Shown: positions 1 to 8,372 of the stretch, in pieces
How positions within the stretch are numbered: the stretch's first letter is position 1
Layout: every line of letters begins with the position of its first letter
Origin: Planctomycetota bacterium
GTDB lineage: Bacteria > Planctomycetota > UBA8742 > JACQVU01
Assembly (NCBI GenBank): GCA_016209585.1
Contig: JACQVU010000347.1
Span: forward strand, 1-21,064
Direction of reading: 5' to 3'
DNA length: 21,064 bases
Translations under genes and position numbers: made by a program
The notes under the pieces: model-generated
What the model was told of the DNA's origin: nothing
The model's input: the letters and a program-made list of their open reading frames with translations, nothing else
Databases searched by the model: none

Positions 1-3000
1 CCACGAACCCTTTGGCCTTGCGGTAGAGGCCGGCGGCCTTGTCCCAGTCGGCGGTTTTCTCGGCGATCTCAGCTTCTCGTTCCTTCTCGCTTTTCTCGAT
101 GGAGCGCGCTTGGCGGTCGATGGCCGCGACGTCCTCCTTGGCGGCCACCTTGCGGGCGCGAGTCAGCGCGTGGCGGCCAGCGTCCCAGTTTCCCTTGGCC
201 TCCATGTCCTTGGCTTCGTCCAACGCCGCCTTGTAGATCTCGTTGTAGTTGCGGTCGCGCTGAACCGTCTCCTTCAGTTGGGCGATCTCCCCGCGCATCC
301 GTTCCGCGAGGGCGTTGAGCTGGTCGCGGAAGGCGCCTTCCTCTTCGGCCTTGGCCTTCTCCGCCTCGGACCGGGGCTTGGCCGCCTCCGGTTCCCCGGG
401 TTTTGCCTCGACCGCGGCCTTGTTTACCTCCTCCCGCAGGTTGTCGATCTTGCGCAAGGTGCTGTCGGCGCTCAGGACCATTTCGTCGGCGAGGTCGAAC
501 CGGTGCAGCCGGGAGTACATCTGGGCGCGAAGGTAGTGGCAGAGGTACATGCGTTCGCCGGCGTCGATGTCGCGCGGAAAAATGGAGAGCGCCACGTCGA
601 ACTCCGACACCGCCGTCCGGAAGTTGTTGTTGATCTCCGCGGCCTCCGCCAGGCTGGGTTCGCCGTGATCCAGGCTCTCCTTCGCGCTGGCGAAGGGAAT
701 CAGGCCAGCGTCGTACCGCGCCTTGGCCTTGGCCCGCGCCTCCTTCAACCGCGACTCCTCCTCCAGCGCCTTGTAGCGGGTTTCGACCTGTTCGCGGAGC
801 GTCAGGGCCTTGGGGTTCTCGGCCCAGACCACGAGGGCGTTGCGCACCAGGTTGCGCGCCTTTTCCACGTCGTCGAGCGTGTCCACCGCGAGGGACTTCT
901 CGGCTTCGCTCACGAAGGCGTTGGACTTGGCGCGCTGCTCCCGCTCGTCCCGCGCCTTCGCCAGCTGCTCTTTCAGGCTGTTCAGGTTGGTGTCCACCCG
1001 GATAATCTCGTCGCGCACGTAGTCCGCCTGGCGCTTCACCTCCTCGTTGTCCTTCTCCTTGCCGGCCGCGGTGGTGAGCGCCGTTTTGGCATCGTTCAGC
1101 GCCGCGGCCTGGTCTTCGGCCGCGTTGATCTTCTGCGGGAAGTCCCAGGCGGCCTTGTTGGCCTCCATCTCCTGCTGCAGCCGCGCGTGGGTGGCGACGC
1201 AGTCCCCGGCGTCAGCCAGCAGTTTGTTCACCTCGCGCCGCACCTCCAGCGCCTGGTTGCGAGCGCTCACCCACACGTACGCCCCGCCGCTTCCCAGCAC
1301 CAGAACGGCCGCGGTGGAGATGGCCGTGATGGCCTTGTGCTTCTTGAGTTTGCGGTAAATCCTCTCGGCGAAGGTGATGGGCTTGGCCGAGATCGGGTCG
1401 CCCTCCAGAAACGCGCGCAGGTCCTGCGCCAAAACGCCGCAGTCGACGTAGCGCTTCTCCTTCACCTTCTCCATCGCCTTGAGAATGATGGTCTCAAGGT
1501 CGCGCGGAACCTTCTCGTTGGCCCGCCGCGGCGGAACCGGCTCCTTCTCGATCACGTCGCGGATCACTTCGTGGATGTCCTCGCCGGGGAAGGCCCGCGT
1601 CAGCGTGAATAACTCATACATCGTGGTGCCAAGCGAGTACTGGTCGGACCACGGCCCCACCAGCCCCTTCGACCCCATCGCCTGCTCCGGCGGCATGTAG
1701 GCCGGCGAACCCATGATCTGCCCGGAACGGGTCATGGAGGCCTGCTCCTCCTCCCGCGCCAGGCCGAAGTCGGCCACCATCACCTTGTTCTCGGCCCACG
1801 TCACCATCAGGTTGGCCGGCTTGATGTCGCGGTGCACCACCCCCTTGCCGTGCGCGTACGCCAGCGCGTCGGCCGCCTGGATCATCATCTGCACGCCGGT
1901 CTTCAGGTCCAGCCGCTCCTTGCTGATCACGTCTTCCAGCGAGCGCCCGTCCACGAACTCCATCGCGAAATAGTGCGTCCCCTCTTCTTCTCCCATCCCG
2001 TACACCGGGATGATGTGCTCATGCTTCAACTTGGCCACCGAGGCCGCCTCCCGCCGGAACCGCTCGATGATCTTCTCGTTGGTCGACAGGTTCGCCGGCA
2101 GAATCTTCAGCGCCACCCGCCGGCCCAGCCCCTCCTGCACGGCCTCGTACACCACCCCCATCGCGCCGCGCCCCAACTCCCGCAAAATGGTGTACTCCCC
2201 GATCCGCTTGCCGTCCTTGGGCGCCCGCGGAATGAAAATCTCCGGCTTCTTCTTCTCCGGCGCCACCGCCACCGCCGCCGTCCCGCCCGCGCCGGCCGTC
2301 GCCACCGTCCGCTGGCCGTCCGGCCCCGCCACCGTCCCCGGCGTGTCAAACAGAATCGTCACGGCGGAGCCACCCAGCCCGGCCACCACCGTGGACCCCG
2401 CCGACGCCCCGCTTTCCGCCGGGTCCCCCAGCACCACCGTGGCGTTCGACGACGACCCCGTCACCGGCGCGCCATCCGCCACCGGCGCCGCCACCGTGTC
2501 GCCCCCGGCGTCGTCGAAATCCTCCCACTTCTCCTCCACCGCCTCCGGCGGCATGGTCACCACCGTGCCGTCCGCCGAGATCGAGGCCTTCTTCGCCCCG
2601 TTTCCCCCCGATCCCTCCCCAGGAAGCGGCGGGGGAACCTCCGCCTTCTCGCTCAAATCGACCTTCATCCACCGCGCGGAGTCGTTGTCGAAGTTCCCGC
2701 CGAAATCGTCGTCGTCAGCCTCCGTGCCGGCGGCCAGCGCCATCTTCTCCTCCAGCGCCGGCAGCGTGGGCGTGGCCGGCGCCCCCGCGCCCGGCACGGT
2801 GATCTGCGCGCCGCACCCGGAGCAGCTGAAAACGTCGCCGGGCGCGCGACCATTCAGCGGATAGCCCGCCCCACAGAAAACGCACGTGATGGCGCCCCCC
2901 GCCGGCGCCCCGGGAACCGGCGGCGGCGCTGGCGGCGGCGAGATCACCGTCGCGTCCGCCGAACCCGCCGCGTCCGGCGCGTGGCGCGTGGCCGCGGCCG

Positions 3001-3832
3001 ACGACGCCCCCACCAGACCAAGCGCGGAACTGGAGGCGATCGCCGAGGCCTCCGCCGCCGTCACCTCCGCCATCAGCGACTTCACCTGGTCGAGGCTCAA
3101 CAGCCCCTTGGCCGTGCAGAGCACGCCGAACCGCACGTTCTTCCCCTTCGCCAGCAGTCCGCGCTGGATGACGCACACCTGCTCCACCTGCTCCTTGGTC
3201 ACCAGACCCCGTTCGACCGCGAGGCGCGAGAACCGGCGATCCTCGCGATCCTCGCGCGGCACGCCGGTCGGGGCCTCGAAAAACCCCGTCGCCGACATCC
3301 GCTGGACCTCGTCCGGCTTGGGCACCGGGCGCGCCATCCGCACGCCCGACGTCCCCGCCCCCTCCGTCCGCTGGGGCCGCGGTTTTCCCAACAGCGCCGC
3401 GCGACTCGCCTCGGCCCGCTTCGCCGCCAGCCGCTCCTGCGCCCGCAGCACCGCGCGGCTGTCGGGGGCGCTCATATACCCGCGCTCCACCAGCAATTCA
3501 CCGAGATGTGGCGTCGCGGCCTTCTTCGCCGGGAACATCCGCTTCTGGAGCGCCAGGCACTCGTCCACGTGCTCCTGCCGCGCCAAGCCGTTTTTCACGG
3601 CGAGGTGGCCGAACAGACCGTTCGTCTCATTGAAGGCCTCAGCCTCCTGCGCGGCGAGCACCCGCTCGCGCTGCGCGGGCGATAGATACCCGCGCTCAAT
3701 CAGGATGTCGCCCAGGCGCGGCGAGCCGTTCCCCTCGCTCTGCGCCGCCAGCGCCTCCCGCACCTGCTCTTCGGAGCAGAACATTTTCTCGACCGCGAGC
3801 CGGCCGAAAAGCACGTCACCCTGTCCCGCCAT
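1..3832 (-). CDS. Membrane serine/threonine protein kinase with N-terminal GspE-N-like repeats and zinc ribbon (partial, C-terminus off window)
   Basis: An open frame runs from the ATG at 3832 to the window edge, giving at least 1277 codons; the end is missing. Domains in order: six half-repeats of the type FGxLAVExG / LGxLLxERGYL (about residues 6-132 and 198-256), resembling the MshEN/GspE N-terminal fold; a zinc ribbon (C317, C320, C337, C340); an acidic, Thr/Gly/Ala-rich linker with recurring T-V-V patches (about 345-535); a Hanks-type kinase domain (about 545-800); one membrane segment (about 833-855); and a long charged coiled-coil/TPR-like tail. The kinase looks catalytically complete: Gly-rich loop LGRGAMG, K576 in VALK, HRDIKPAN with D669, and DFG with D688. 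By family knowledge it phosphorylates Ser/Thr in response to an unknown signal. The kinase should be cytoplasmic and the tail on the far side of the membrane. The substrate is unknown. A promoter lies about 75 bp upstream. Confidence 0.93.
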   Translation of the reverse strand, partial: MAGQGDVLFGRLAVEKMFCSEEQVREALAAQSEGNGSPRLGDILIERGYLSPAQRERVLAAQEAEAFNETNGLFGHLAVKNGLARQEHVDECLALQKRMFPAKKAATPHLGELLVERGYMSAPDSRAVLRAQERLAAKRAEASRAALLGKPRPQRTEGAGTSGVRMARPVPKPDEVQRMSATGFFEAPTGVPREDREDRRFSRLAVERGLVTKEQVEQVCVIQRGLLAKGKNVRFGVLCTAKGLLSLDQVKSLMAEVTAAEASAIASSSALGLVGASSAAATRHAPDAAGSADATVISPPPAPPPVPGAPAGGAITCVFCGAGYPLNGRAPGDVFSCSGCGAQITVPGAGAPATPTLPALEEKMALAAGTEADDDDFGGNFDNDSARWMKVDLSEKAEVPPPLPGEGSGGNGAKKASISADGTVVTMPPEAVEEKWEDFDDAGGDTVAAPVADGAPVTGSSSNATVVLGDPAESGASAGSTVVAGLGGSAVTILFDTPGTVAGPDGQRTVATAGAGGTAAVAVAPEKKKPEIFIPRAPKDGKRIGEYTILRELGRGAMGVVYEAVQEGLGRRVALKILPANLSTNEKIIERFRREAASVAKLKHEHIIPVYGMGEEEGTHYFAMEFVDGRSLEDVISKERLDLKTGVQMMIQAADALAYAHGKGVVHRDIKPANLMVTWAENKVMVADFGLAREEEQASMTRSGQIMGSPAYMPPEQAMGSKGLVGPWSDQYSLGTTMYELFTLTRAFPGEDIHEVIRDVIEKEPVPPRRANEKVPRDLETIILKAMEKVKEKRYVDCGVLAQDLRAFLEGDPISAKPITFAERIYRKLKKHKAITAISTAAVLVLGSGGAYVWVSARNQALEVRREVNKLLADAGDCVATHARLQQEMEANKAAWDFPQKINAAEDQAAALNDAKTALTTAAGKEKDNEEVKRQADYVRDEIIRVDTNLNSLKEQLAKARDEREQRAKSNAFVSEAEKSLAVDTLDDVEKARNLVRNALVVWAENPKALTLREQVETRYKALEEESRLKEARAKAKARYDAGLIPFASAKESLDHGEPSLAEAAEINNNFRTAVSEFDVALSIFPRDIDAGERMYLCHYLRAQMYSRLHRFDLADEMVLSADSTLRKIDNLREEVNKAAVEAKPGEPEAAKPRSEAEKAKAEEEGAFRDQLNALAERMRGEIAQLKETVQRDRNYNEIYKAALDEAKDMEAKGNWDAGRHALTRARKVAAKEDVAAIDRQARSIEKSEKEREAEIAEKTADWDKAAGLYRKAKGFV

Positions 3833-4145
3833 CTTGAAACACCCTGGCAGCCTACGGGAAGAACTGGCCGATCCCGCGTGATCGACCTTTCCCTAGTTAA
3901 CTCTCCTCATCATAGACTTTTCACACCACCGGAGTCAATGCACTAACCGCACTCGTGAATCGCTTGATTTGGTGGCGCTCAAGCCGGCAACCAGCGCGCC
4001 ACGCGGGGAACCCCATCTTGCCGGCGGTGACCCCATCTCGTGTCCGTCCTGCCTGGCCGCGCGAAGGTGGCGTCTGGGCCGGTTCGATCGTACAGTTGCG
4101 GGTGGCGCCGCGGCACGCTTGCCACCGTGCGGCGCCCCGTGAACC
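3833..4145. other. 313-bp divergent intergenic region between the kinase gene and miaB
   Basis: This gap separates two divergently transcribed genes. The left end carries the kinase promoter. I found no convincing promoter hexamers for miaB on the plus strand; the nearest candidate, a TACAGT around 4090, has no good -35 partner. A 9-bp direct repeat ACCCCATCT occurs at 4010-4018 and 4030-4038, a 20-bp spacing (two helical turns). It could be an operator pair but may be chance. No small gene or RNA was recognised. Confidence 0.5.
3909..3938 (-). promoter_or_regulatory. Sigma70-type promoter of the kinase gene
   Basis: On the minus strand, TTGACT (complement of 3933-3938) is followed after exactly 18 bp by TATGAT (complement of 3909-3914). 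Both hexamers match the housekeeping consensus at five of six positions. Transcription would start near 3902, leaving a leader of about 70 nt before the ATG at 3832. The stretch is clearly AT-richer than its surroundings, which supports a real promoter. The -35/-10 reading is from sequence alone. Confidence 0.6.
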
Positions 4146-5576
4146 ATGCGCCGCCTCTACCTCTTCACCCAGGGCTGCCAGATGAACTTCCTGGACTCGG
4201 AGATCGTCCTCTCCCAGTTGCTCCGGGAAGGATACACGCTGGTGGAGAGTCCGGGCGAGGCCGACGTGGCGCTCTTTAACTCCTGCTCCGTGCGCCACGA
4301 CGTGGAAAACAAGGTCTACTCCCGCCTCGGCGCGCTCTCCGCGGCTCGCGCGGAGCGGCCGGGCCTGGTCATCGGCGTGCTCGGATGCATGGCCCAGAAG
4401 GAGCGTGCCGACCTCTTTCACCGCATGCCCCACGTGGACTTCGTCTGCGGCACGAGCGAACTGGCTCGCGTCCCTGAACTGCTCCGCGACGTGCAACGCG
4501 GCCGCCGCCACCAGGTCGCGACCGACCTCCTGGCCTCCCTGGCGGTGGAGCGCGACCCGGCCGTCCGGCCCGACCCCTACCGGGCCTTCGTCAGCGTGAT
4601 GCGCGGCTGCAACCTCTCCTGCTCCTACTGCGTGGTGCCGCGCACGCGCGGGCCGGAAGTCTCGCGCCCGCCCGCCGCCATCGTCGAGGAGGTCCGGCGG
4701 CTGGTGGACGACGGCGTGCGGGAAGTGACGCTGCTGGGGCAGACCGTGAACTCCTACGGCGTGCACGGCGAGGCGGGCGCGCGCTTCGCCGACCTGCTGG
4801 CGCGGGTGGACGCCGTGGCCGGGCTGGAGCGGCTGCGGTTCGTCACCAGCCACCCGAACTTCGTGACGGCGGAGATGATCGCGGCCATGCGCGACCTGCC
4901 GTCGGTGTGCGAATACCTGCACTTTCCGTTTCAGGCTGGCGCCAATCGGGTGCTGGAGGCGATGAAGCGGCGGTACACGATCGAGGAGTATCTCGACCTG
5001 GTCGCGCGGGTGCGCGAGGGGGTTCCGGGCCTGGCGCTGGCCACCGACGTGATCGTGGGCTTCCCCGGTGAGACGGAGGAGGAGTTCGAGCGCACCGCGG
5101 CCGTCATGGAGGCGGTGCGCTTCCAGACCACCTTCATCTTCAAGTACTCCCCGCGCGAGCGCACCGCGGCCTTTCGCCTGCGCGACGACGTGGCGCTGGC
5201 CGAGAAAAAACGGCGCAACAACGCCCTGCTCGACATCCAGGAACGGATCAACGCCGAGATCAACCGTGAGGCCGTCGGCACGACCGAGGAGGTGCTGGTC
5301 GAGGGGCCAAGCAAGACGACGCCCGCCCGCTGGACCGGGCGCACGCGGACCAACCGGATTGTGGTGTTCGACCCCCGCCCCGATCTCGCCGGGCGGCTGG
5401 CCACGGTGCGGATCGTCTCCGCCACTCCGCTCACGCTGTTCGGGGAGATCGTGGCCGATTCGCGGCCAGCCCTGGCCCCGATGGCGGCGACCTCCACCCC
5501 GACGGCCGCCGCGCCGTTGCGCCGGTCTCCCAGCCGCGACGCGCCGGCGGTGACCGAGATTTCGTCATGGACCTGA
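4146..5576 (+). CDS. miaB: tRNA-2-methylthio-N6-dimethylallyladenosine synthase MiaB
   Basis: A 476-aa radical-SAM methylthiotransferase. It adds a methylthio group at C2 of i6A37 in tRNAs reading UNN codons, using SAM and two 4Fe-4S clusters in the cytoplasm. The N-terminal UPF0004 domain holds its three cluster cysteines, C11 (TQGCQMN), C47 (NSCSVR) and C81 (LGCMAQ). The radical-SAM motif is C155-X3-C159-X2-C162 (RGCNLSCSYC), followed by VVPRTRGPEVSRP. A TRAM domain covers about 375-445. The QMN and CSVR signatures favour MiaB over RimO or MtaB. The start is the first ATG before the UPF0004 fold. About 30 residues of Ala/Pro/Thr-rich sequence extend past the usual end of the TRAM domain. 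The last 10 nt overlap the start of the next gene, so the two are probably co-translated. Confidence 0.95.
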   Translation: MRRLYLFTQGCQMNFLDSEIVLSQLLREGYTLVESPGEADVALFNSCSVRHDVENKVYSRLGALSAARAERPGLVIGVLGCMAQKERADLFHRMPHVDFVCGTSELARVPELLRDVQRGRRHQVATDLLASLAVERDPAVRPDPYRAFVSVMRGCNLSCSYCVVPRTRGPEVSRPPAAIVEEVRRLVDDGVREVTLLGQTVNSYGVHGEAGARFADLLARVDAVAGLERLRFVTSHPNFVTAEMIAAMRDLPSVCEYLHFPFQAGANRVLEAMKRRYTIEEYLDLVARVREGVPGLALATDVIVGFPGETEEEFERTAAVMEAVRFQTTFIFKYSPRERTAAFRLRDDVALAEKKRRNNALLDIQERINAEINREAVGTTEEVLVEGPSKTTPARWTGRTRTNRIVVFDPRPDLAGRLATVRIVSATPLTLFGEIVADSRPALAPMAATSTPTAAAPLRRSPSRDAPAVTEISSWT

Positions 5577-5989
5577 ACCCGGCCCTGGTCGACGGTGAGT
5601 ACGCCACGCCCGGCGTCGGCAACCCCTTCCTGGTTCGCTGCGTCGACGGCGACATCCACTGCTTCACCGGCTACCGCCACCGGAAGCCGGAGGCCACGCA
5701 CCAGGGGAACGTGGTCTTCCAGAACGGCGGGGAGTTGCTCGCGGCCTTCGCCGCCGCCGTGCGGGAGGCGGGCGAGATGCGCCTGGCCCCGGCGCCGGAG
5801 GAGCGGTTGCCGGACGCCGGCACCGCCGAGGCCTTCCTGCGCGCGTGGGCGCTGGGCGGCAACCTGGCCTCCTACTTCCCGCCGAACGCCGAGCGGCTGG
5901 GGCTGATCGTGGTGTTCAAGAAAGAGCGCGCGCTCTACTGCCGCCCCGCGCCCGGCGCCGACGAGCGGGCGGCGAAGGCGGTGGGGTAG
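5567..5989 (+). CDS. Conserved-looking hypothetical protein, 140 aa
   Basis: I do not recognise this family. It starts with an ATG inside the last codons of miaB (10-nt overlap) and ends 19 nt before the following gene, so it is the middle gene of a probable three-gene transcript. The protein is soluble, with no signal peptide or membrane segment. It has an N-terminal half rich in Gly, His and aromatics (CVDGDIHCFTGYRHR at about 25-39), an Ala-rich helical middle, and a C-terminal stretch with a hydrophobic strand (LGLIVVFKKERALYC). Two Cys and two His lie near residues 25-38 and could bind metal, which is speculative. The codon use and the overlap make it likely to be a real gene. No function can be assigned. 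Confidence 0.7.
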   Translation: MDLNPALVDGEYATPGVGNPFLVRCVDGDIHCFTGYRHRKPEATHQGNVVFQNGGELLAAFAAAVREAGEMRLAPAPEERLPDAGTAEAFLRAWALGGNLASYFPPNAERLGLIVVFKKERALYCRPAPGADERAAKAVG

Positions 5990-6008
5990 CACGCGAAAAG
6001 GCGCGGAC

Positions 6009-7853
6009 ATGGCGGACGACTCCACGGATTCGAGTTCGCGGATCGAGATCGACGGCATCACCTTCGTGCCTTCGATCCACGGGCGTTCCCTCTTCGCGGT
6101 GGAGACCCGGCGCCTCTTCCTGGAAGAGAACTTCGACTGCGTCGCCGTCGAACTGCCCGACTCCCTCGGCCCGGCGGTGGTGGAGGCTGCGGCGCTGTTG
6201 CCGTCCATCCACGTCGTGCTGGCGCAGGAGTTAGAGGGCGATCACGTCTACGTGCCCATCGACCCCTGCGACTCGATCATCGAGGCCGTTCGCTTGGCCG
6301 CGCCGGAGCGGCGGCGGATGGAGTTCATCGATCTGGAGGTGACCGACTTCCGCACCGAGGACCTGGTGTTGCCCGACGAGCAGGCCGCGCGGACGCTGGG
6401 GCTGGCTCGCTATTACCGCGCCGTGGAGCCGGCGCTGCCCGGCTTCCCCGCCGAATCCCAGGGCGACCTGCGTGACCGCTTCATGGCGGCGCGGCTCCGG
6501 GCGCTGCGGGCGCGCCACCGGCGCATCCTCTGCGTGGTGGGCATGAACCACCTGCGCGGCATCCGGCGCCATTACGCGGCGCGGACCCCCGTGGACGACC
6601 TTGAACCCGCGCCCGCGCCGTTCCAGGTGCGCACCTTCGCGCCCCATCCCGATTCCCTCTACTACATCCTCGGAGAGTTGCCCTACGTCGCCTACCAGTA
6701 CGAACGCCACCGCGCCTCCATCGCGCTGGACGAGTTCGCCAAGACCGACACGCTCAAGTCGCTCCTCCTGGCCGCCCGCGACGAATACCACGAGGCCTGG
6801 CCCGAGGAAGAGGACCGTATTCCCACCAAGACCCTTCAACTGATGCTGCACTACGTGCGTAACCTCTGCCTCCTCTCGCGCCGGCTCTCGCCCTCGCTGT
6901 GGGAACTGGCCGTGGCCGCGCGGGGAGTGGCCGGCAACGACTACGCCGTGAAGGTGCTCGAAACCGCCAAGTACTACCCCTTCCTCAACCCCGACGCCCA
7001 ACACCCCACGCTGCGCATGACCGACCGCGCCGTCCGCCTGGAAGACGGGGCCGCGCCCGTCAAGAAACGTCTCTCCGGGCTGGCGAAAGAATGGAAACGC
7101 CTCCGCCTGGAGCGCAAGCCGGGCAAGCGGCTGCGCGAACAGTACCGCCGCGCCTGGAACCCGCTCACCAGTTGCTCCTGGCCGCCGGAAGACGTGGAGA
7201 TTGAGAACTTCGCCGGCCGCGTTCGCGAGCGGGCGTTGCACATGGCCGGGCTGCTCAACACCCGCACCGAGGAGTTCGTGGCCTCGATGAAAGATGGCCT
7301 GGCCATCCGCGAGACCATGCGCCACCGCCACCTGGGCAACAAAGTGTTCGTGAAGGAGGAGCCGCCGGTGCGCGGCAAGGTGGGGGCGGTGGTGATGATC
7401 TTCGAAGATGACCGCGAAGACGGCCGCTTCCCTTGGCGGCTCACCTGGTGGGCGGAGCATGAGAACGAGTCCACCCTGGCCTTCTACGCCACCGACTTCC
7501 GCAATGACCCCATCGGCCCCGGCATCTGCCGCGCGCTCTACGGCGGCTGTCTCTTCCTCTTCCCCCCGCGCCACGTGCCCGAAGTGTGGCGCGACCGTCG
7601 TTTCGCCGAGGCCCGCACGGGAATGGAGCGGCTGGTGCTCGCCGGCCTCTTCCACGGCGGCGAGAAATACACCGCCTACGTCGCCCGGCGCCCGCCCACC
7701 GAACGCATGCGCCGCTTCGCGCGGGAGGCGGCGGGGCATCTGGTGTACGTTCCGCTCTCGGCCTTCAGCCCCCAGAAAGTGCGCCGCATGCGGCGGTTTC
7801 ACGTGCTCAACGGCGAGCGCGTCCGCGCCTGGGCCGCGCGCTACATCCGCTGA
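6009..7853 (+). CDS. Uncharacterised 614-aa protein, possible TraB-like N-terminal domain
   Basis: No confident family. The first 200 residues resemble the TraB/Tiki-type fold. H24 sits in IHGR, followed by a helix and a strand ending in VAVELP with E48. A later VVGMNHLRGI at about 176-185 (H181) matches the G-X2-H motif of that family. In TraB/Tiki proteins these His and Glu residues are thought to form a metal or protease-like site. The middle (about 205-380) is helical and charged. The C-terminal third (about 385-614) is a distinct region with SCSWPPED, GPGICRALYGG and a final FHVLNGERVRAWAARYI. No signal peptide or membrane helix is seen. It follows the 140-aa gene by 19 nt and is probably in the miaB transcript. 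Alternatively it could be a family unrelated to TraB. Confidence 0.72.
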   Translation: MADDSTDSSSRIEIDGITFVPSIHGRSLFAVETRRLFLEENFDCVAVELPDSLGPAVVEAAALLPSIHVVLAQELEGDHVYVPIDPCDSIIEAVRLAAPERRRMEFIDLEVTDFRTEDLVLPDEQAARTLGLARYYRAVEPALPGFPAESQGDLRDRFMAARLRALRARHRRILCVVGMNHLRGIRRHYAARTPVDDLEPAPAPFQVRTFAPHPDSLYYILGELPYVAYQYERHRASIALDEFAKTDTLKSLLLAARDEYHEAWPEEEDRIPTKTLQLMLHYVRNLCLLSRRLSPSLWELAVAARGVAGNDYAVKVLETAKYYPFLNPDAQHPTLRMTDRAVRLEDGAAPVKKRLSGLAKEWKRLRLERKPGKRLREQYRRAWNPLTSCSWPPEDVEIENFAGRVRERALHMAGLLNTRTEEFVASMKDGLAIRETMRHRHLGNKVFVKEEPPVRGKVGAVVMIFEDDREDGRFPWRLTWWAEHENESTLAFYATDFRNDPIGPGICRALYGGCLFLFPPRHVPEVWRDRRFAEARTGMERLVLAGLFHGGEKYTAYVARRPPTERMRRFAREAAGHLVYVPLSAFSPQKVRRMRRFHVLNGERVRAWAARYIR

Positions 7854-7867
7854 CCGGACGCCGCCCT

Positions 7868-7888
7868 CGCGTCCCGCGTCCCGCGCCC
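7868..7888. repeat. Three tandem heptamers in a convergent gap
   Basis: The units CGCGTCC, CGCGTCC and CGCGCCC follow one another in the 60-bp gap between two convergent genes. This is a short microsatellite with the same 7-bp period as the array at 16641-16682, though a different motif. It may take part in termination or may simply be slippage-derived sequence. Confidence 0.45.
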
Positions 7889-7913
7889 CGTGCTTGCCCA
7901 CGCGACGAAGTAA

Positions 7914-8372
7914 TCAGGCGACGGTCTCGAACCCCTCCTCGCACCACCGCTTGAGCCGCGCCAGCATCTTCGGCCGGACGCGGTGGAGTTCGTGGAGAAA
8001 CAGGTTCGCCACGCGCGGCGGAAACGACGAGAAACCGAAATCCGCCACCGCCACCCGCACCAGCGCCGAGGCGCCATCGGCCGAGGGGGTCAGCGTGAAC
8101 TCGGTCTCCGCGGTGTGGCCCGCGAGCCGGGTGGTGGCCCACGTGTGGCGCAGACGAAGCGGAGGCTCGGCCACCAGCACCTCGCCCGTTTCCACCTCGC
8201 TGGTCAGCCCGCCGCTCCGCGCCAGGAACCAGGTTCCCCCAGGCCGCGCGTTGAAGTGGACTAGTTGCGGCGCCCGCCAGCGGCGGAGTTCGTGAAGATC
8301 AGTCAACGCGCGCCAGACCCGCGCGGCCGGCGCGCCAATCTCGATGGTGAATTCCGTGTCCGGGGAAACCAT
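7914..8372 (-). CDS. SRPBCC / AHSA1-like (START-superfamily) protein
   Basis: A 152-aa protein of the AHSA1/Bet v 1-like fold. It opens with DTEFTIEIGAPAARVWRALTDLHELRRW, the classic first strand and helix of polyketide-cyclase/AHSA1 proteins. GGTWFLARSGGLTSEVETGEVLVAEPPLRLRHTW gives the central strands, and a long C-terminal helix ends in LARLKRWCEEGFE. Members bind small hydrophobic ligands, and most bacterial ones are uncharacterised. I chose the ATG at 8372 because it lies a few residues before the domain. The frame is open further to a TTG at 8444 (176 aa), but that extra stretch (RRRFPGYRIETRAGSRLAGG) looks non-homologous. The gene is a single unit between two plus-strand genes, divergent from ilvE. 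Confidence 0.82.
   Translation of the reverse strand: MVSPDTEFTIEIGAPAARVWRALTDLHELRRWRAPQLVHFNARPGGTWFLARSGGLTSEVETGEVLVAEPPLRLRHTWATTRLAGHTAETEFTLTPSADGASALVRVAVADFGFSSFPPRVANLFLHELHRVRPKMLARLKRWCEEGFETVA

Noticed and set aside
110..3881. Long plus-strand open frames (for example 110-1612 and 1832-3685)
   Set aside because: They are antisense shadows of the kinase gene. Their translations are Arg/His/Pro-rich without domains, while the minus strand gives a complete kinase.
3921..6208. Minus-strand frames opposite miaB
   Set aside because: They overlap an unmistakable miaB on the other strand and have no protein-like features.
6231..7901. 556-aa minus-strand frame opposite the 614-aa gene
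   Set aside because: His/Gly/Val-rich shadow. The plus-strand frame has normal composition, an in-cluster position and recognisable motifs.
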